Shown here: one piece after another, positions 1-5,910 of the stretch
Layout: each line of letters opens with the position of its first letter
How positions within the stretch are numbered: the stretch's first letter is position 1
NCBI GenBank assembly: GCA_900542735.1
Contig: UQOS01000028.1
Coordinates: 1 to 16,437 of the forward strand
Direction: 5' to 3'
From: an uncultured Mycoplasmatota bacterium
Lineage (GTDB): Bacteria > Bacillota_I > Bacilli_A > RF39 > UBA660
DNA: 16,437 bases
Translations under genes and position numbers: made by a program
The notes under the pieces: model-generated
The model's input: the letters and a program-made list of their open reading frames with translations, nothing else
What the model was told of the DNA's origin: nothing
The model's database searches: none

Positions 1-50
1 ACTCTATCTATGAAGTAGGAAACTTGGAAGGCAACGACCAAGGCGAATAA
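1..50 (+). CDS. possible 3' end of a plus-strand gene (partial)
   Basis: One plus-strand frame is open from the left edge to a TAA at 48-50 and reads SIYEVGNLEGNDQGE. The segment is richer in GC than the flank, and AT-rich non-coding sequence begins right after the stop, which is why I list it. Fifteen codons cannot prove coding or suggest a function; it may be chance. Confidence 0.3.
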   Translation, partial: SIYEVGNLEGNDQGE

Positions 51-85
51 AAATTTTAATTTTTATTCTTTTGTTCTACATAATA

Positions 86-110
86 AAACCCGAGTAAAAA
101 ACTCGAGTTT
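86..110 (-). terminator. terminator of tRNA-Arg
   Basis: Inverted repeat with arms 86-95 and 101-110 around an A5 (T5 on the minus strand) loop. On the minus strand the ten pairs are complete with one G-T wobble, and the arm is followed by TTTTATTAT. It lies 10 bp beyond the CCA end of the tRNA. On the plus strand the wobble becomes a C-A mismatch, though the TTTATTTT after it could also serve the possible gene ending at 50. Confidence 0.75.
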
Positions 111-120
111 ATTTTCATAA

Positions 121-197
<77 letters not shown>

Positions 198-220
198 GTC
201 TTGCTCAAATGAACAGTTAA

Positions 221-250
221 ATTATATAACTATTATAGTAAAGTTGTCAA
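221..250 (-). promoter_or_regulatory. sigma-A promoter of tRNA-Arg
   Basis: On the minus strand TTGACA (245-250) and TATAAT (221-226) are both perfect hexamers separated by 18 bp. Transcription should start about 215, some 17 nt upstream of the mature tRNA 5' end. Confidence 0.85.
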
Positions 251-370
251 TACTTTTAGAAAAAATTCTTAACCTCTCCGTTTGATAATTATTTATATTA
301 TATTCATATATTATTCAATATTTTAAAAGTCAAATGAATTTCATTAGATTGAAAATAGTCTTTGAAGTAC

Positions 371-399
371 TTGAATATAATCTGTATTTATGATATTAT
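371..399 (+). promoter_or_regulatory. promoter of the small RNA
   Basis: TTGAAT (371-376), a 17-bp spacer and TATTAT (394-399) on the plus strand, with TG one base ahead of the -10 (391-392), an extended -10. The predicted start near 406 falls just before the first hairpin. A 6+1+6 inverted repeat (AATGAA-T-TTCATT, 333-345) lies upstream and could be an operator, but nothing identifies its protein. Confidence 0.65.
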
Positions 400-405
400 G
401 TATAC

Positions 406-520
406 AGATGAAGGAAGCTTCATACAATAAATAAGGGAAATACTTAACTTTTGCGTGTTAAGTACTTGCCCTAAGTTTAGTGCTGTACTTAATCTAATGC
501 GGATTGAGTACTATTTTTTT
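406..520 (+). ncRNA. putative structured small RNA, about 113 nt
   Basis: No ORF of useful length exists here, yet three hairpins follow a plausible promoter. Hairpin 1 pairs ATGAAG (408-413) with CTTCAT (418-423) over loop GAAG. Hairpin 2 pairs TACTTAAC (441-448) with GTTAAGTA (457-464), extended below by a GGG/CCC clamp (435-437 with 469-471). Hairpin 3 pairs GTACTTAATC (485-494) with GATTGAGTAC (502-511) and runs into seven T (514-520), an intrinsic terminator. The 3' arm of hairpin 2 can also pair with the 5' arm of hairpin 3 (TTAAGTAC with GTACTTAA), so two folds are mutually exclusive, as in attenuators and riboswitches. No plus-strand gene follows, so a free small RNA is likelier than a leader. 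I do not recognise a known RNA family. Confidence 0.6.
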
Positions 521-540
521 ATATAAAAAATCATTAAAAA

Positions 541-570
541 CTCAGATAGTCATTCAATTTGCCATCTGAG
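541..570 (-). terminator. terminator of gerM (bidirectional)
   Basis: CTCAGAT (541-547) pairs with ATCTGAG (564-570). On the minus strand it is followed by TTTTTAATGATTTTTT and lies 15 bp past the gerM stop. On the plus strand CTTTTTATTT follows, so it would also back up the small RNA terminator and insulate the convergent units. Confidence 0.75.
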
Positions 571-584
571 CTTTTTATTTATAT

Positions 585-1526
585 TTAATTACATTTATTA
601 GTAGATTCTACATTTCCTTCTACTTCTAAAATAACGCTTTTAACTGGATATGTACTACATACTGATTCTTTAATGGTATAAGTTACCTCTTCTAAGATTT
701 TATCATGAGTAAAAATACTATTATTAAAATTAAGGGTCATGATTTCATCTTCTATTTCATAATTGATTAGTTCCGTATTTTGATTTAATAAAGATACCAA
801 ACTAGATTCATAGATATAATTACTAGATAAATTATCAATAATAATATTAATCTTTTCACGATCATCATTTAAATACTTAGTTACTGGTACATAATAATTT
901 TGATTACTGATTTTATCTAAATAATATAAAGTCACTTTCTGAATACCATTTAGATTATCGATATCAAAGACTTTGTTGATACCAAAATTTCTATTTAATA
1001 ATTCTGGTAGCTTCTTTTTCGTTTTTGGAAGTTCTGTTAATAAATTTCCATCTACTTTAATCGTAATTGCTTCTACCCCATCAATATTAATAATACTATA
1101 AGTAATTGCTTCTATTAGTCTTTCTTCTAACTCTTCTTTTACCTCTAATAATTCTTTAGAAAAATCAATTGTTACAATAGATTCTTTTATCTCAACATTA
1201 TTAACCTTTGTATTCATTGGAATAATTCCAGATAAACCCGTTGGTAATTTATCACTTTTTTGAATCGTTAAATAATCCAAAATACTACGAATTTTAGTAT
1301 TTATATTATCTGTTTCTAATAAGACATTTGTTTTTACTAAATATTTGTTTGGTCCTAATAAATAAATTTCATTTGTACCTAAATTATTTACATATTCTAA
1401 ATCAATTTTAGTATCTAAAAAATTATCTTTACTATTTAAACTATTGGGAATAATACAGATAGCAAAAACAGTTAGTAAAGAAAATGTCGTAATAATGATT
1501 TTTCTAAGTGCTCTTCTTTTTAACAT
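585..1526 (-). CDS. gerM: GerM-like sporulation/germination protein, two GerMN domains
   Basis: A 313-residue secreted or membrane-anchored protein. An N-terminal hydrophobic segment (about 10-30) is followed by two related domains, about 52-160 and 195-305. Each has a beta-rich start (EIYLLGP; VTLYYLD) and an ending of the type 'VTIDFSKEL...GVEAITIKVDG', the GerMN pattern. In Bacillus, GerM is a mother-cell protein needed for normal sporulation and germination, with two such domains, and its gene lies close downstream of gerE, as here. Bacillus GerM is a lipoprotein; the cysteine at 24 is preceded by FAI, not a convincing lipobox, so I infer a signal anchor. ATG start with AAGGTG just upstream. 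A terminator separates it from gerE, so it should have its own promoter. CATATATT (1546-1553) resembles a sigma-E -10, but I see no matching -35. Confidence 0.85.
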   Translation of the reverse strand: MLKRRALRKIIITTFSLLTVFAICIIPNSLNSKDNFLDTKIDLEYVNNLGTNEIYLLGPNKYLVKTNVLLETDNINTKIRSILDYLTIQKSDKLPTGLSGIIPMNTKVNNVEIKESIVTIDFSKELLEVKEELEERLIEAITYSIINIDGVEAITIKVDGNLLTELPKTKKKLPELLNRNFGINKVFDIDNLNGIQKVTLYYLDKISNQNYYVPVTKYLNDDREKINIIIDNLSSNYIYESSLVSLLNQNTELINYEIEDEIMTLNFNNSIFTHDKILEEVTYTIKESVCSTYPVKSVILEVEGNVESTNKCN

Positions 1527-1586
1527 AAATTCACCTTACCTAATTAAATATATGGATAATTCAAATCTTTTAGAAGTAGAAAAAAA

Positions 1587-1608
1587 AGAAATAGAAAATT
1601 CTATTTCT
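1587..1608 (-). terminator. terminator of gerE
   Basis: A perfect 10-bp inverted repeat (AGAAATAGAA, 1587-1596; TTCTATTTCT, 1599-1608) with a 2-nt centre. On the minus strand it runs into eight T (1580-1587). It starts directly after the gerE stop codon. The stem is AT-rich, so efficiency may be moderate. Confidence 0.65.
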
Positions 1609-1815
1609 CTACAAATTAATTTCCTTTAACTTTAATAATTCTATTACTGCTGATGCTCTCCCATTTACGCCTAATTTCTGTATTACATTAGAAATATGGT
1701 TTCTTACTGTTTTTTCACTAATTTTTAGATTTTCTGCTATTTCTTTTGTAGTCTTATTTAAAATAAGCAAAGAGAAAACTTCATATTCTCTTTTGGTTAA
1801 AATTTTTGTATTCAC
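1609..1815 (-). CDS. gerE: GerE, late mother-cell sporulation transcription regulator
   Basis: A 68-residue LuxR/FixJ-type helix-turn-helix protein with no receiver domain. Segments such as LTKRE (6-10), KTTKEIA (21-27), the recognition-helix region ISEKTVRNHISN (32-43) and QKLGV.GR (46-53) agree almost residue for residue with what I recall of Bacillus subtilis GerE (74 aa), not merely with LuxR proteins in general. In Bacillus, GerE works with sigma-K in the mother cell to activate or repress late coat and maturation genes. The start is GTG at 1813-1815, placed by AGGAG seven bases upstream. A sigma-K-like promoter lies upstream (1854-1882) and a terminator directly after the stop. Neighbours spoIIIAH and gerM are also sporulation genes, which supports the exact call. 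Confidence 0.95.
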   Translation of the reverse strand: MNTKILTKREYEVFSLLILNKTTKEIAENLKISEKTVRNHISNVIQKLGVNGRASAVIELLKLKEINL

Positions 1816-1853
1816 TTTTTCACTCCTACTCTTTTATACATTGATACCTATAG

Positions 1854-1882
1854 TATTGTATGTAAAAAGATATATAGGAGTT
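1854..1882 (-). promoter_or_regulatory. candidate sigma-K promoter of gerE
   Basis: On the minus strand CATACAATA (1854-1862) fits the sigma-K -10 pattern CATAnnnTA. AACT (1879-1882) supplies the AC of the -35 at 16 bp. The -10 also fits sigma-E, but no ATA-type -35 sits at the right distance. gerE is a sigma-K gene in Bacillus, as this predicts. Confidence 0.55.
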
Positions 1883-1897
1883 AGTAAAATTGCCTAG

Positions 1898-2416
1898 CTA
1901 GGTTTCAAATTTAACAGTTACATAAACTTTATTTTGAAATTCACTTTGAACGGTTTTCATAATTTTATTAGCAAGAGTGCTATCATGTTTATCTTTCACA
2001 GCTACTACCTTTACCTCATTATTATCAATTTTTACAAAACTTTCTAAATTATATTCTTTCTTAATTTTTTCTTCAATTGCTTCTTCTTGTCCTTTTAAAT
2101 CTGTAATGTATTTGATTTTCTCATACGCATTATTTTTTTCTTCACTCGTTGCATCACTACTAGTTAGAGTAGTTTTTAAATCAGCTATTTGTTCACTTCT
2201 TTCTTCTTCCAAATTTACACGCATCGTTACTAATAGTTCACTTTCTTCTATCGTTACTTTCGTATCACTATCTTCTTCTTTACTTGTATTCTTACTTTCT
2301 AAATAATTACTATTATTGGTAAGAAGTAACTCATTTGGCATCGTAATATAATATACACTTAATACCAAAATTAAACTAAATAGTGTTAAAAACCACAGAC
2401 TTTGTTTATTTATCAT
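1898..2416 (-). CDS. spoIIIAH: SpoIIIAH, mother-cell component of the SpoIIIA-SpoIIQ channel
   Basis: A 172-residue protein with one N-terminal membrane helix (about 6-26; NKQSLWFLTL then LSVYYI), a charged, Ser/Glu-rich linker, and a C-terminal alpha/beta domain from about 110 to the end, where family members carry the ring-building fold. The N-terminus closely resembles Bacillus SpoIIIAH. There SpoIIIAH crosses the mother-cell-derived forespore membrane and binds forespore SpoIIQ to form the channel between the two cells. I chose the ATG at 2414-2416 over the one six bases upstream because AAGGAG (2425-2430) is 8 nt from the former and only 2 nt from the latter. It has its own sigma-E-type promoter and follows efp. 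spoIIIAA to spoIIIAG are not in the window. Confidence 0.92.
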   Translation of the reverse strand: MINKQSLWFLTLFSLILVLSVYYITMPNELLLTNNSNYLESKNTSKEEDSDTKVTIEESELLVTMRVNLEEERSEQIADLKTTLTSSDATSEEKNNAYEKIKYITDLKGQEEAIEEKIKKEYNLESFVKIDNNEVKVVAVKDKHDSTLANKIMKTVQSEFQNKVYVTVKFET

Positions 2417-2437
2417 ATCCATTTCTCCTTTTAGTAT

Positions 2438-2465
2438 AAGATATGACAGAAAAAAAAGAATATTC
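2438..2465 (-). promoter_or_regulatory. candidate sigma-E promoter of spoIIIAH
   Basis: GAATATT (2459-2465) matches the sigma-E -35 pattern (G/T)(A/C)ATATT exactly, and CATATCTT (2438-2445) supplies CATAnnnT after 13 bp. The predicted start near 2431 leaves just enough leader for the Shine-Dalgarno site at 2425-2430. The -35 lies inside the efp terminator hairpin. Confidence 0.65.
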
Positions 2466-2488
2466 TATTTTACTAGAAGATTCTTTTT
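2450..2488 (-). terminator. terminator of efp
   Basis: AAAAAGAAT (2453-2461) pairs with ATTCTTTTT (2480-2488); inside, TCTA pairs with TAGA around a 6-nt loop. On the minus strand the stem merges into eight T (2450-2457). It begins 18 bp after the efp stop and would work in both directions. Confidence 0.7.
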
Positions 2489-2505
2489 ACGATATTAAAT
2501 AATTT

Positions 2506-3063
2506 TTAAGCACGAGATGCATATTTTCCATCTTTGGTAGTTACTAAAACAGTTTCTCCTTCACCAATAAATAATGGAACTTTAATCGTCATACCATTTT
2601 CAAGAGTTGCATCTTTCATAGCACCACTTGAAGTATTACCTTTAACAGCTGGTTCAGAATGAGTAATTACATATTCAATCTTATCAGGAAGGGAAATACC
2701 TAATACCTCTCCTTCATAGAAAGTAATATTTACCATTAAATTTTCTTTTAAGAATTTAGCATCGTCCCCTAAAGTATCTTTACTTAATTCAATTTGGTCA
2801 TAAGTTTCCATATTCATGAAATAGTATATGCCACCCATTTCATATAAGTATTGCATATCTCTCTTTTCAATACGAGCTGCTTCTACTTTAGTTCCAGCAT
2901 TAAATCTTTCTTCAATGATAGAACCTGTCCTTAAATTTTTTAATTTAGCTGTAACAAAAGCTGCTCCCTTACCTGGTTTTACATGACCTGTTTCAAGAAC
3001 TGTAAAAATATTACCATCCATTTGAATTGTCATTCCAACTTTTAAATCATTTGTGTTAATCAT
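2506..3063 (-). CDS. efp: translation elongation factor P
   Basis: A full-length 185-residue EF-P with the usual three-domain layout: an N-terminal KOW-like domain (about 1-64) and two OB-fold domains. The tip loop HVKPGKGAAF is intact, with K32 at the position that carries the post-translational modification in other bacteria. EF-P enters the ribosomal E site and relieves stalling at consecutive prolines. The C-terminal GEGETVLVTTKDGKY is typical of the family. AAGGAGG stands 7 nt before the ATG. It follows rpmG by 64 bp with no clear promoter between, so both probably share the rpmG promoter. In Bacillus efp also neighbours the spoIIIA operon; here spoIIIAH follows directly. Confidence 0.97.
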   Translation of the reverse strand: MINTNDLKVGMTIQMDGNIFTVLETGHVKPGKGAAFVTAKLKNLRTGSIIEERFNAGTKVEAARIEKRDMQYLYEMGGIYYFMNMETYDQIELSKDTLGDDAKFLKENLMVNITFYEGEVLGISLPDKIEYVITHSEPAVKGNTSSGAMKDATLENGMTIKVPLFIGEGETVLVTTKDGKYASRA

Positions 3064-3090
3064 TTTAAAACCTCCTTTTTAGAAATTAAG

Positions 3091-3109
3091 AGGAGAATAT
3101 TCTTCTCCT
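3091..3109. promoter_or_regulatory. hairpin between rpmG and efp
   Basis: AGGAGAA (3091-3097) pairs with TTCTCCT (3103-3109) over a 5-nt loop. Six T follow the stem only on the plus strand, where no gene needs a terminator. On the minus strand it sits in the efp leader and its TTCTCCT arm could instead pair with the AGGAG of the efp ribosome-binding site. It may be a weak terminator or a leader structure. Confidence 0.4.
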
Positions 3110-3127
3110 TTTTTAGCTATATTTTGA

Positions 3128-3292
3128 TTACTTTTTCTCTTTATGTGTAGTATGTTTTCTACAATTAGAGCAGTATTTACTAAGTTCTAAACGGTCTGTT
3201 GTATTTTTTACATTTTTACTTTTTCTATATCCTTCTTTACCACAAACAGTACAAACTAAAGTCTTATTTTGTCTATTTCCTACTTTTGCCAC
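3128..3292 (-). CDS. rpmG: 50S ribosomal protein L33, zinc-ribbon type
   Basis: A 54-residue L33. Cysteine pairs CTVC and CSNC form a zinc ribbon, and KNTTDRLELSKYC and KHTTHKEK are typical of bacterial L33. An upstream ATG in the same frame (3328) would add 12 residues, but it overlaps the -10 element. The GTG at 3290-3292 has AAGGAGG seven bases upstream and gives the normal family length, so I take the GTG. It is the zinc-binding (C+) form; whether a zinc-free paralogue exists elsewhere cannot be seen here. It is first in the probable rpmG-efp unit. Confidence 0.93.
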   Translation of the reverse strand: MAKVGNRQNKTLVCTVCGKEGYRKSKNVKNTTDRLELSKYCSNCRKHTTHKEKK

Positions 3293-3319
3293 AATAATCC
3301 CTCCTTGTTTCCTATATGT

Positions 3320-3348
3320 ATTATACATTAGTATTTATAAAAATGCAA
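3320..3348 (-). promoter_or_regulatory. sigma-A promoter of rpmG-efp
   Basis: TTGCAT (3343-3348), a 17-bp spacer and a perfect TATAAT (3320-3325) on the minus strand. The start near 3313 lies about 20 nt before the GTG of rpmG, which rules out the longer ATG-initiated form. Confidence 0.8.
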
Positions 3349-3364
3349 AAACTTTTTTTCTTTT

Positions 3365-5389
3365 CTAGTTATTTTTAATAGGAAACATTTCAAAATACTT
3401 GTTAGAAATCGTTCTGACAATTCTTCTATTCATATAAGTTCTATAGTTATAACCTGTATTAGGGTCTTCTACATCAGGAGAAGTTACAGTAATCGTCATA
3501 GTAGGATTATCACTTGGAGCATACCCTACAAAAGCATTACTAGTGGTTTCAGTATCAATTTTTCCGTCTTTATCAGTATCAATAAAACTCTCACTGGTTC
3601 CAGTTTTACCAGCGGGATTTGGGCTATTACCCATAACCTTTTTACCAAGACCTACTTCCATTACAGCAACAAAGCCTTCTTGCACTCTTTTTAAATATTC
3701 TTCCTTTGTAGAAACTGTATTTAAGATAACTGGTTCTTTTATTTCTAAAGTCTTTCCAAGTTCTTCATAACTAGTAGCTTCATGAATTTCTTTTAATAAA
3801 TGGGGTTTTAATCTTTTTCCATTTGAAGCAATGGTCGTAATATATTGTGAAAGTTGAATTGGTGTATAACTATCATATTGACCAATAGAAAAGTTAAGAA
3901 GTAAATCAGGGGCTGTTTTAGTACCACTATAGCCTAAGCTTTCAACTGGTAAATCTATTTCAGTTTTCACACCTAGTCCAAATTCTTTAAAAGTATTACG
4001 ATAAATATCAAATGCTACTGGATTAATTGTAAGTGGCTCATTATAAGAATATGTAGCACCTCCTACTTTCATTGCAATTTTAAACTGATAAACATTACTA
4101 GATTCTGCTAAAGCAATAATATCATTTAATCTACCTACTCTATGAGAAGAACATTTAGCAGGCAAATTTTTAATTTTAATACATTCATCAGTAGTATATT
4201 CTCCTATTTGAATAGCGCCAGTATTATACCCTACTAACATCGAAGCACCCTTGATAACAGAACCTGGTGTCATGGGATCTGTTAAGCTATAAGGGGTAAT
4301 ATCATAGGTTATATATTCCTGATTCTGTTTAATTACTTCCCTACCTGAAATTGCTAATACTTCTCCTGTACTTGGCTGTTGAATGATAGCATATGTTTTA
4401 CTTAAATATTTAGTATTTGCTTCTCCTTTTGCTCTAATTAGTTCTCTATCAATAATACTATCTACTTCTTTTTGAAGATTAATATCAATACTTAAAACAA
4501 TATCGTTTCCTCTTTTAGCATCTTCTAATAAAACCAACTTATTACTTGCTACTTTCTTATATTTTGCTTTCGTACCCTTTAGAATATCTTCATACTGTTT
4601 TTCAATATTACTTAACCCCACAATATCTGTTAATTCATAACCCTTTTTTAAATAAGATTCTTTTTCTTCTTTTGGAATACTACCAACACTTCCTAATATT
4701 TTCTTTAAAGTATCTTGATATAAATAATTTCTTTCCCAATTTACCTTTGTATCAAAACCTTTTAATTTATAATTATTTTCAGAAAAATAAGCATATTCAC
4801 TGTCTGTTACATTACTAGATTTAATTATCTTTTCACTATAAGAATACCCTTGATTCATTAAATAATATAAGTATGCTGCTTTTCTATCAGTTTCTGATAA
4901 AGTATTTAATTCATCATCTGTAATTCTAGCTATTTTTAAATTTTCAATATCACTACTATTTAAAACTCTTTGTTTCTGTTTATCCCATTCTTCTTCCGTT
5001 ATTTTTTCATTTCCTTTATTTGGGTATAACACAAGATAAAACTCTTTTAAATTTCTAGTTTTTAACTTATCATATTCTAACTCTAGTTTATCAATAACCT
5101 CATAAATTAGTTCAATTTCTTCCTGTTTCGTTATTTTATCTACCTTTTTATAATAAATAATAGGAACCGCTATATTATCTACTAATAAATTATAATTTCT
5201 ATCATAAATTCTACCACGAGGAGCACTTTCTCCATATACTATTACATTCGTTAAACTGTTTAATTTTTCTTTATAAAAATCTTCTTTTAGATAAATAGTC
5301 TTAAATAAAAAATAAGCTAGAAGCAAAAAAAGAAAAATAGTAACTATTTCTAAAATATCAAGTTTTTTATTTAACTTCTGAGTATTCAT
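3365..5389 (-). CDS. class B penicillin-binding protein (PBP2-like transpeptidase)
   Basis: A 674-residue membrane-anchored D,D-transpeptidase. A cytoplasmic tail and membrane helix (about 12-31) precede the dimerisation domain, marked by APRGRIYDRN (56-65), and then the catalytic domain. All three active-site motifs are present: SVIK with nucleophile S377 (377-380), SSN (430-432) and KTG (595-597). Such enzymes cross-link peptidoglycan outside the membrane with SEDS-family partners in elongation, division or spore cortex synthesis. No PASTA domain is seen, and the sequence does not tell me which role applies; sporulation genes lie nearby but behind their own promoters. A calcium-loop-like DTDKDGKID follows the KTG motif. 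The ATG at 5387-5389 is preferred to the GTG at 5396-5398, which lies inside the AGGTGA Shine-Dalgarno site. No convincing promoter or terminator was found. Confidence 0.93.
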   Translation of the reverse strand: MNTQKLNKKLDILEIVTIFLFLLLAYFLFKTIYLKEDFYKEKLNSLTNVIVYGESAPRGRIYDRNYNLLVDNIAVPIIYYKKVDKITKQEEIELIYEVIDKLELEYDKLKTRNLKEFYLVLYPNKGNEKITEEEWDKQKQRVLNSSDIENLKIARITDDELNTLSETDRKAAYLYYLMNQGYSYSEKIIKSSNVTDSEYAYFSENNYKLKGFDTKVNWERNYLYQDTLKKILGSVGSIPKEEKESYLKKGYELTDIVGLSNIEKQYEDILKGTKAKYKKVASNKLVLLEDAKRGNDIVLSIDINLQKEVDSIIDRELIRAKGEANTKYLSKTYAIIQQPSTGEVLAISGREVIKQNQEYITYDITPYSLTDPMTPGSVIKGASMLVGYNTGAIQIGEYTTDECIKIKNLPAKCSSHRVGRLNDIIALAESSNVYQFKIAMKVGGATYSYNEPLTINPVAFDIYRNTFKEFGLGVKTEIDLPVESLGYSGTKTAPDLLLNFSIGQYDSYTPIQLSQYITTIASNGKRLKPHLLKEIHEATSYEELGKTLEIKEPVILNTVSTKEEYLKRVQEGFVAVMEVGLGKKVMGNSPNPAGKTGTSESFIDTDKDGKIDTETTSNAFVGYAPSDNPTMTITVTSPDVEDPNTGYNYRTYMNRRIVRTISNKYFEMFPIKNN

Positions 5390-5425
5390 AGCTATCACCT
5401 AAAATTAGTTTGTGTCAAATTCAAA

Positions 5426-5453
5426 AAAACTTGCATAAATCTATACAAGTTTT
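5426..5453 (-). terminator. terminator of the pilin-like unit
   Basis: AAAACTTG (5426-5433) pairs with CAAGTTTT (5446-5453) over a 12-nt loop, and the minus strand continues as seven T (5423-5429). It touches the stop codon of the 147-residue protein and closes that unit ahead of the PBP gene. Confidence 0.75.
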
Positions 5454-5896
5454 TAATCTTCACAAATATATCCATCTTTTTCATAAGAAGATTTTATTTC
5501 TTCGAAAGAAGGAGCTACTTGATGATTATTTTCATCTTTATAATATTGTTCAGGATAGGCAATTAAAATTTGAATTTTTTCATCATAATTAGTAACGGTT
5601 GCTCCTTCCACTTTAAAACTTCTAGTATATTTTTCATATCTATCTTTTTTATTAAACTGAAGTAACTCATAATTGGTAAAAGAAATGGCATTTTTATCAC
5701 TTTTATTAATTTTAATTTTTGTAATATATTTTTCTTCATAATCTTCATTGTCAGAATCCGCTTGTTTGCTGCATTCTTTTTCTACATACCTTTGATTATT
5801 AGATTCTACAAAAGCAAATTGAAAAAAGATACCTAGAATAATTAGTATTACTCCTAAAATCAAAATAAAAATCGTTACTTGTTTCTTTTTAATCAT
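5453..5896 (-). CDS. small membrane-anchored protein of unknown function, two cysteines
   Basis: A 147-residue protein I cannot assign to a named family. A lysine-rich start and one hydrophobic helix (about 8-28) suggest an N-in, C-out anchor. The outer part is acidic and beta-rich, with only two cysteines, C42 (KECSK) and C145 (GYICED), at opposite ends of the domain, so a closing disulfide is plausible. The ending 'SYEKDGYIC' resembles small exported proteins of gut Firmicutes that end in a similar Tyr/Gly/Cys motif; that likeness is from memory. AAAGGAGT lies 7 nt before the ATG. The gene begins 14 bp after the prepilin-like gene with no terminator between, so they are almost certainly cotranscribed and may act on the same surface structure. 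Confidence 0.8.
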   Translation of the reverse strand: MIKKKQVTIFILILGVILIILGIFFQFAFVESNNQRYVEKECSKQADSDNEDYEEKYITKIKINKSDKNAISFTNYELLQFNKKDRYEKYTRSFKVEGATVTNYDEKIQILIAYPEQYYKDENNHQVAPSFEEIKSSYEKDGYICED

Positions 5897-5910
5897 ATTT
5901 TAGACTCCTT

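Noticed and set aside
406..480. Resemblance of the small RNA to a tracrRNA (AAATAAGG-like stretch followed by hairpins)
   Set aside because: The shared bases are few and AT-rich, and there is no CRISPR array, anti-repeat partner or Cas9 gene in the window.
406..520. Riboswitch or T-box leader
   Set aside because: No plus-strand gene follows; the next gene is convergent. No T-box or other known core motif was recognised.
1440..1460. Lipoprotein signal for GerM
   Set aside because: The only cysteine near the hydrophobic segment is preceded by FAI, which does not fit the lipobox pattern.
3293..3328. Longer L33 beginning at the ATG at 3326-3328
   Set aside because: That ATG lies in the -10 region, before the predicted transcript start, and the extension is absent from the family; the GTG at 3290-3292 has a strong Shine-Dalgarno site.
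4546..4818. Plus-strand open frames opposite the PBP and the prepilin-like genes (for example 4546-4818, 6015-6275, 6067-6270)
   Set aside because: They lie antisense to clear genes, have biased Tyr/His/Leu or Ile/Thr composition mirrored from the other strand, and resemble no family.
5390..5420. TTGACA just upstream of the PBP gene as its promoter
   Set aside because: A -10 at 17 bp would be ATAGCT overlapping the start region, which would remove the visible Shine-Dalgarno site from the transcript.
5563..5748. Second minus-strand frame inside the 147-residue gene
   Set aside because: It overlaps a frame with a strong ribosome-binding site and membrane anchor, has no good site of its own, and is Met/Lys-rich as expected for a shifted frame in AT-rich DNA.
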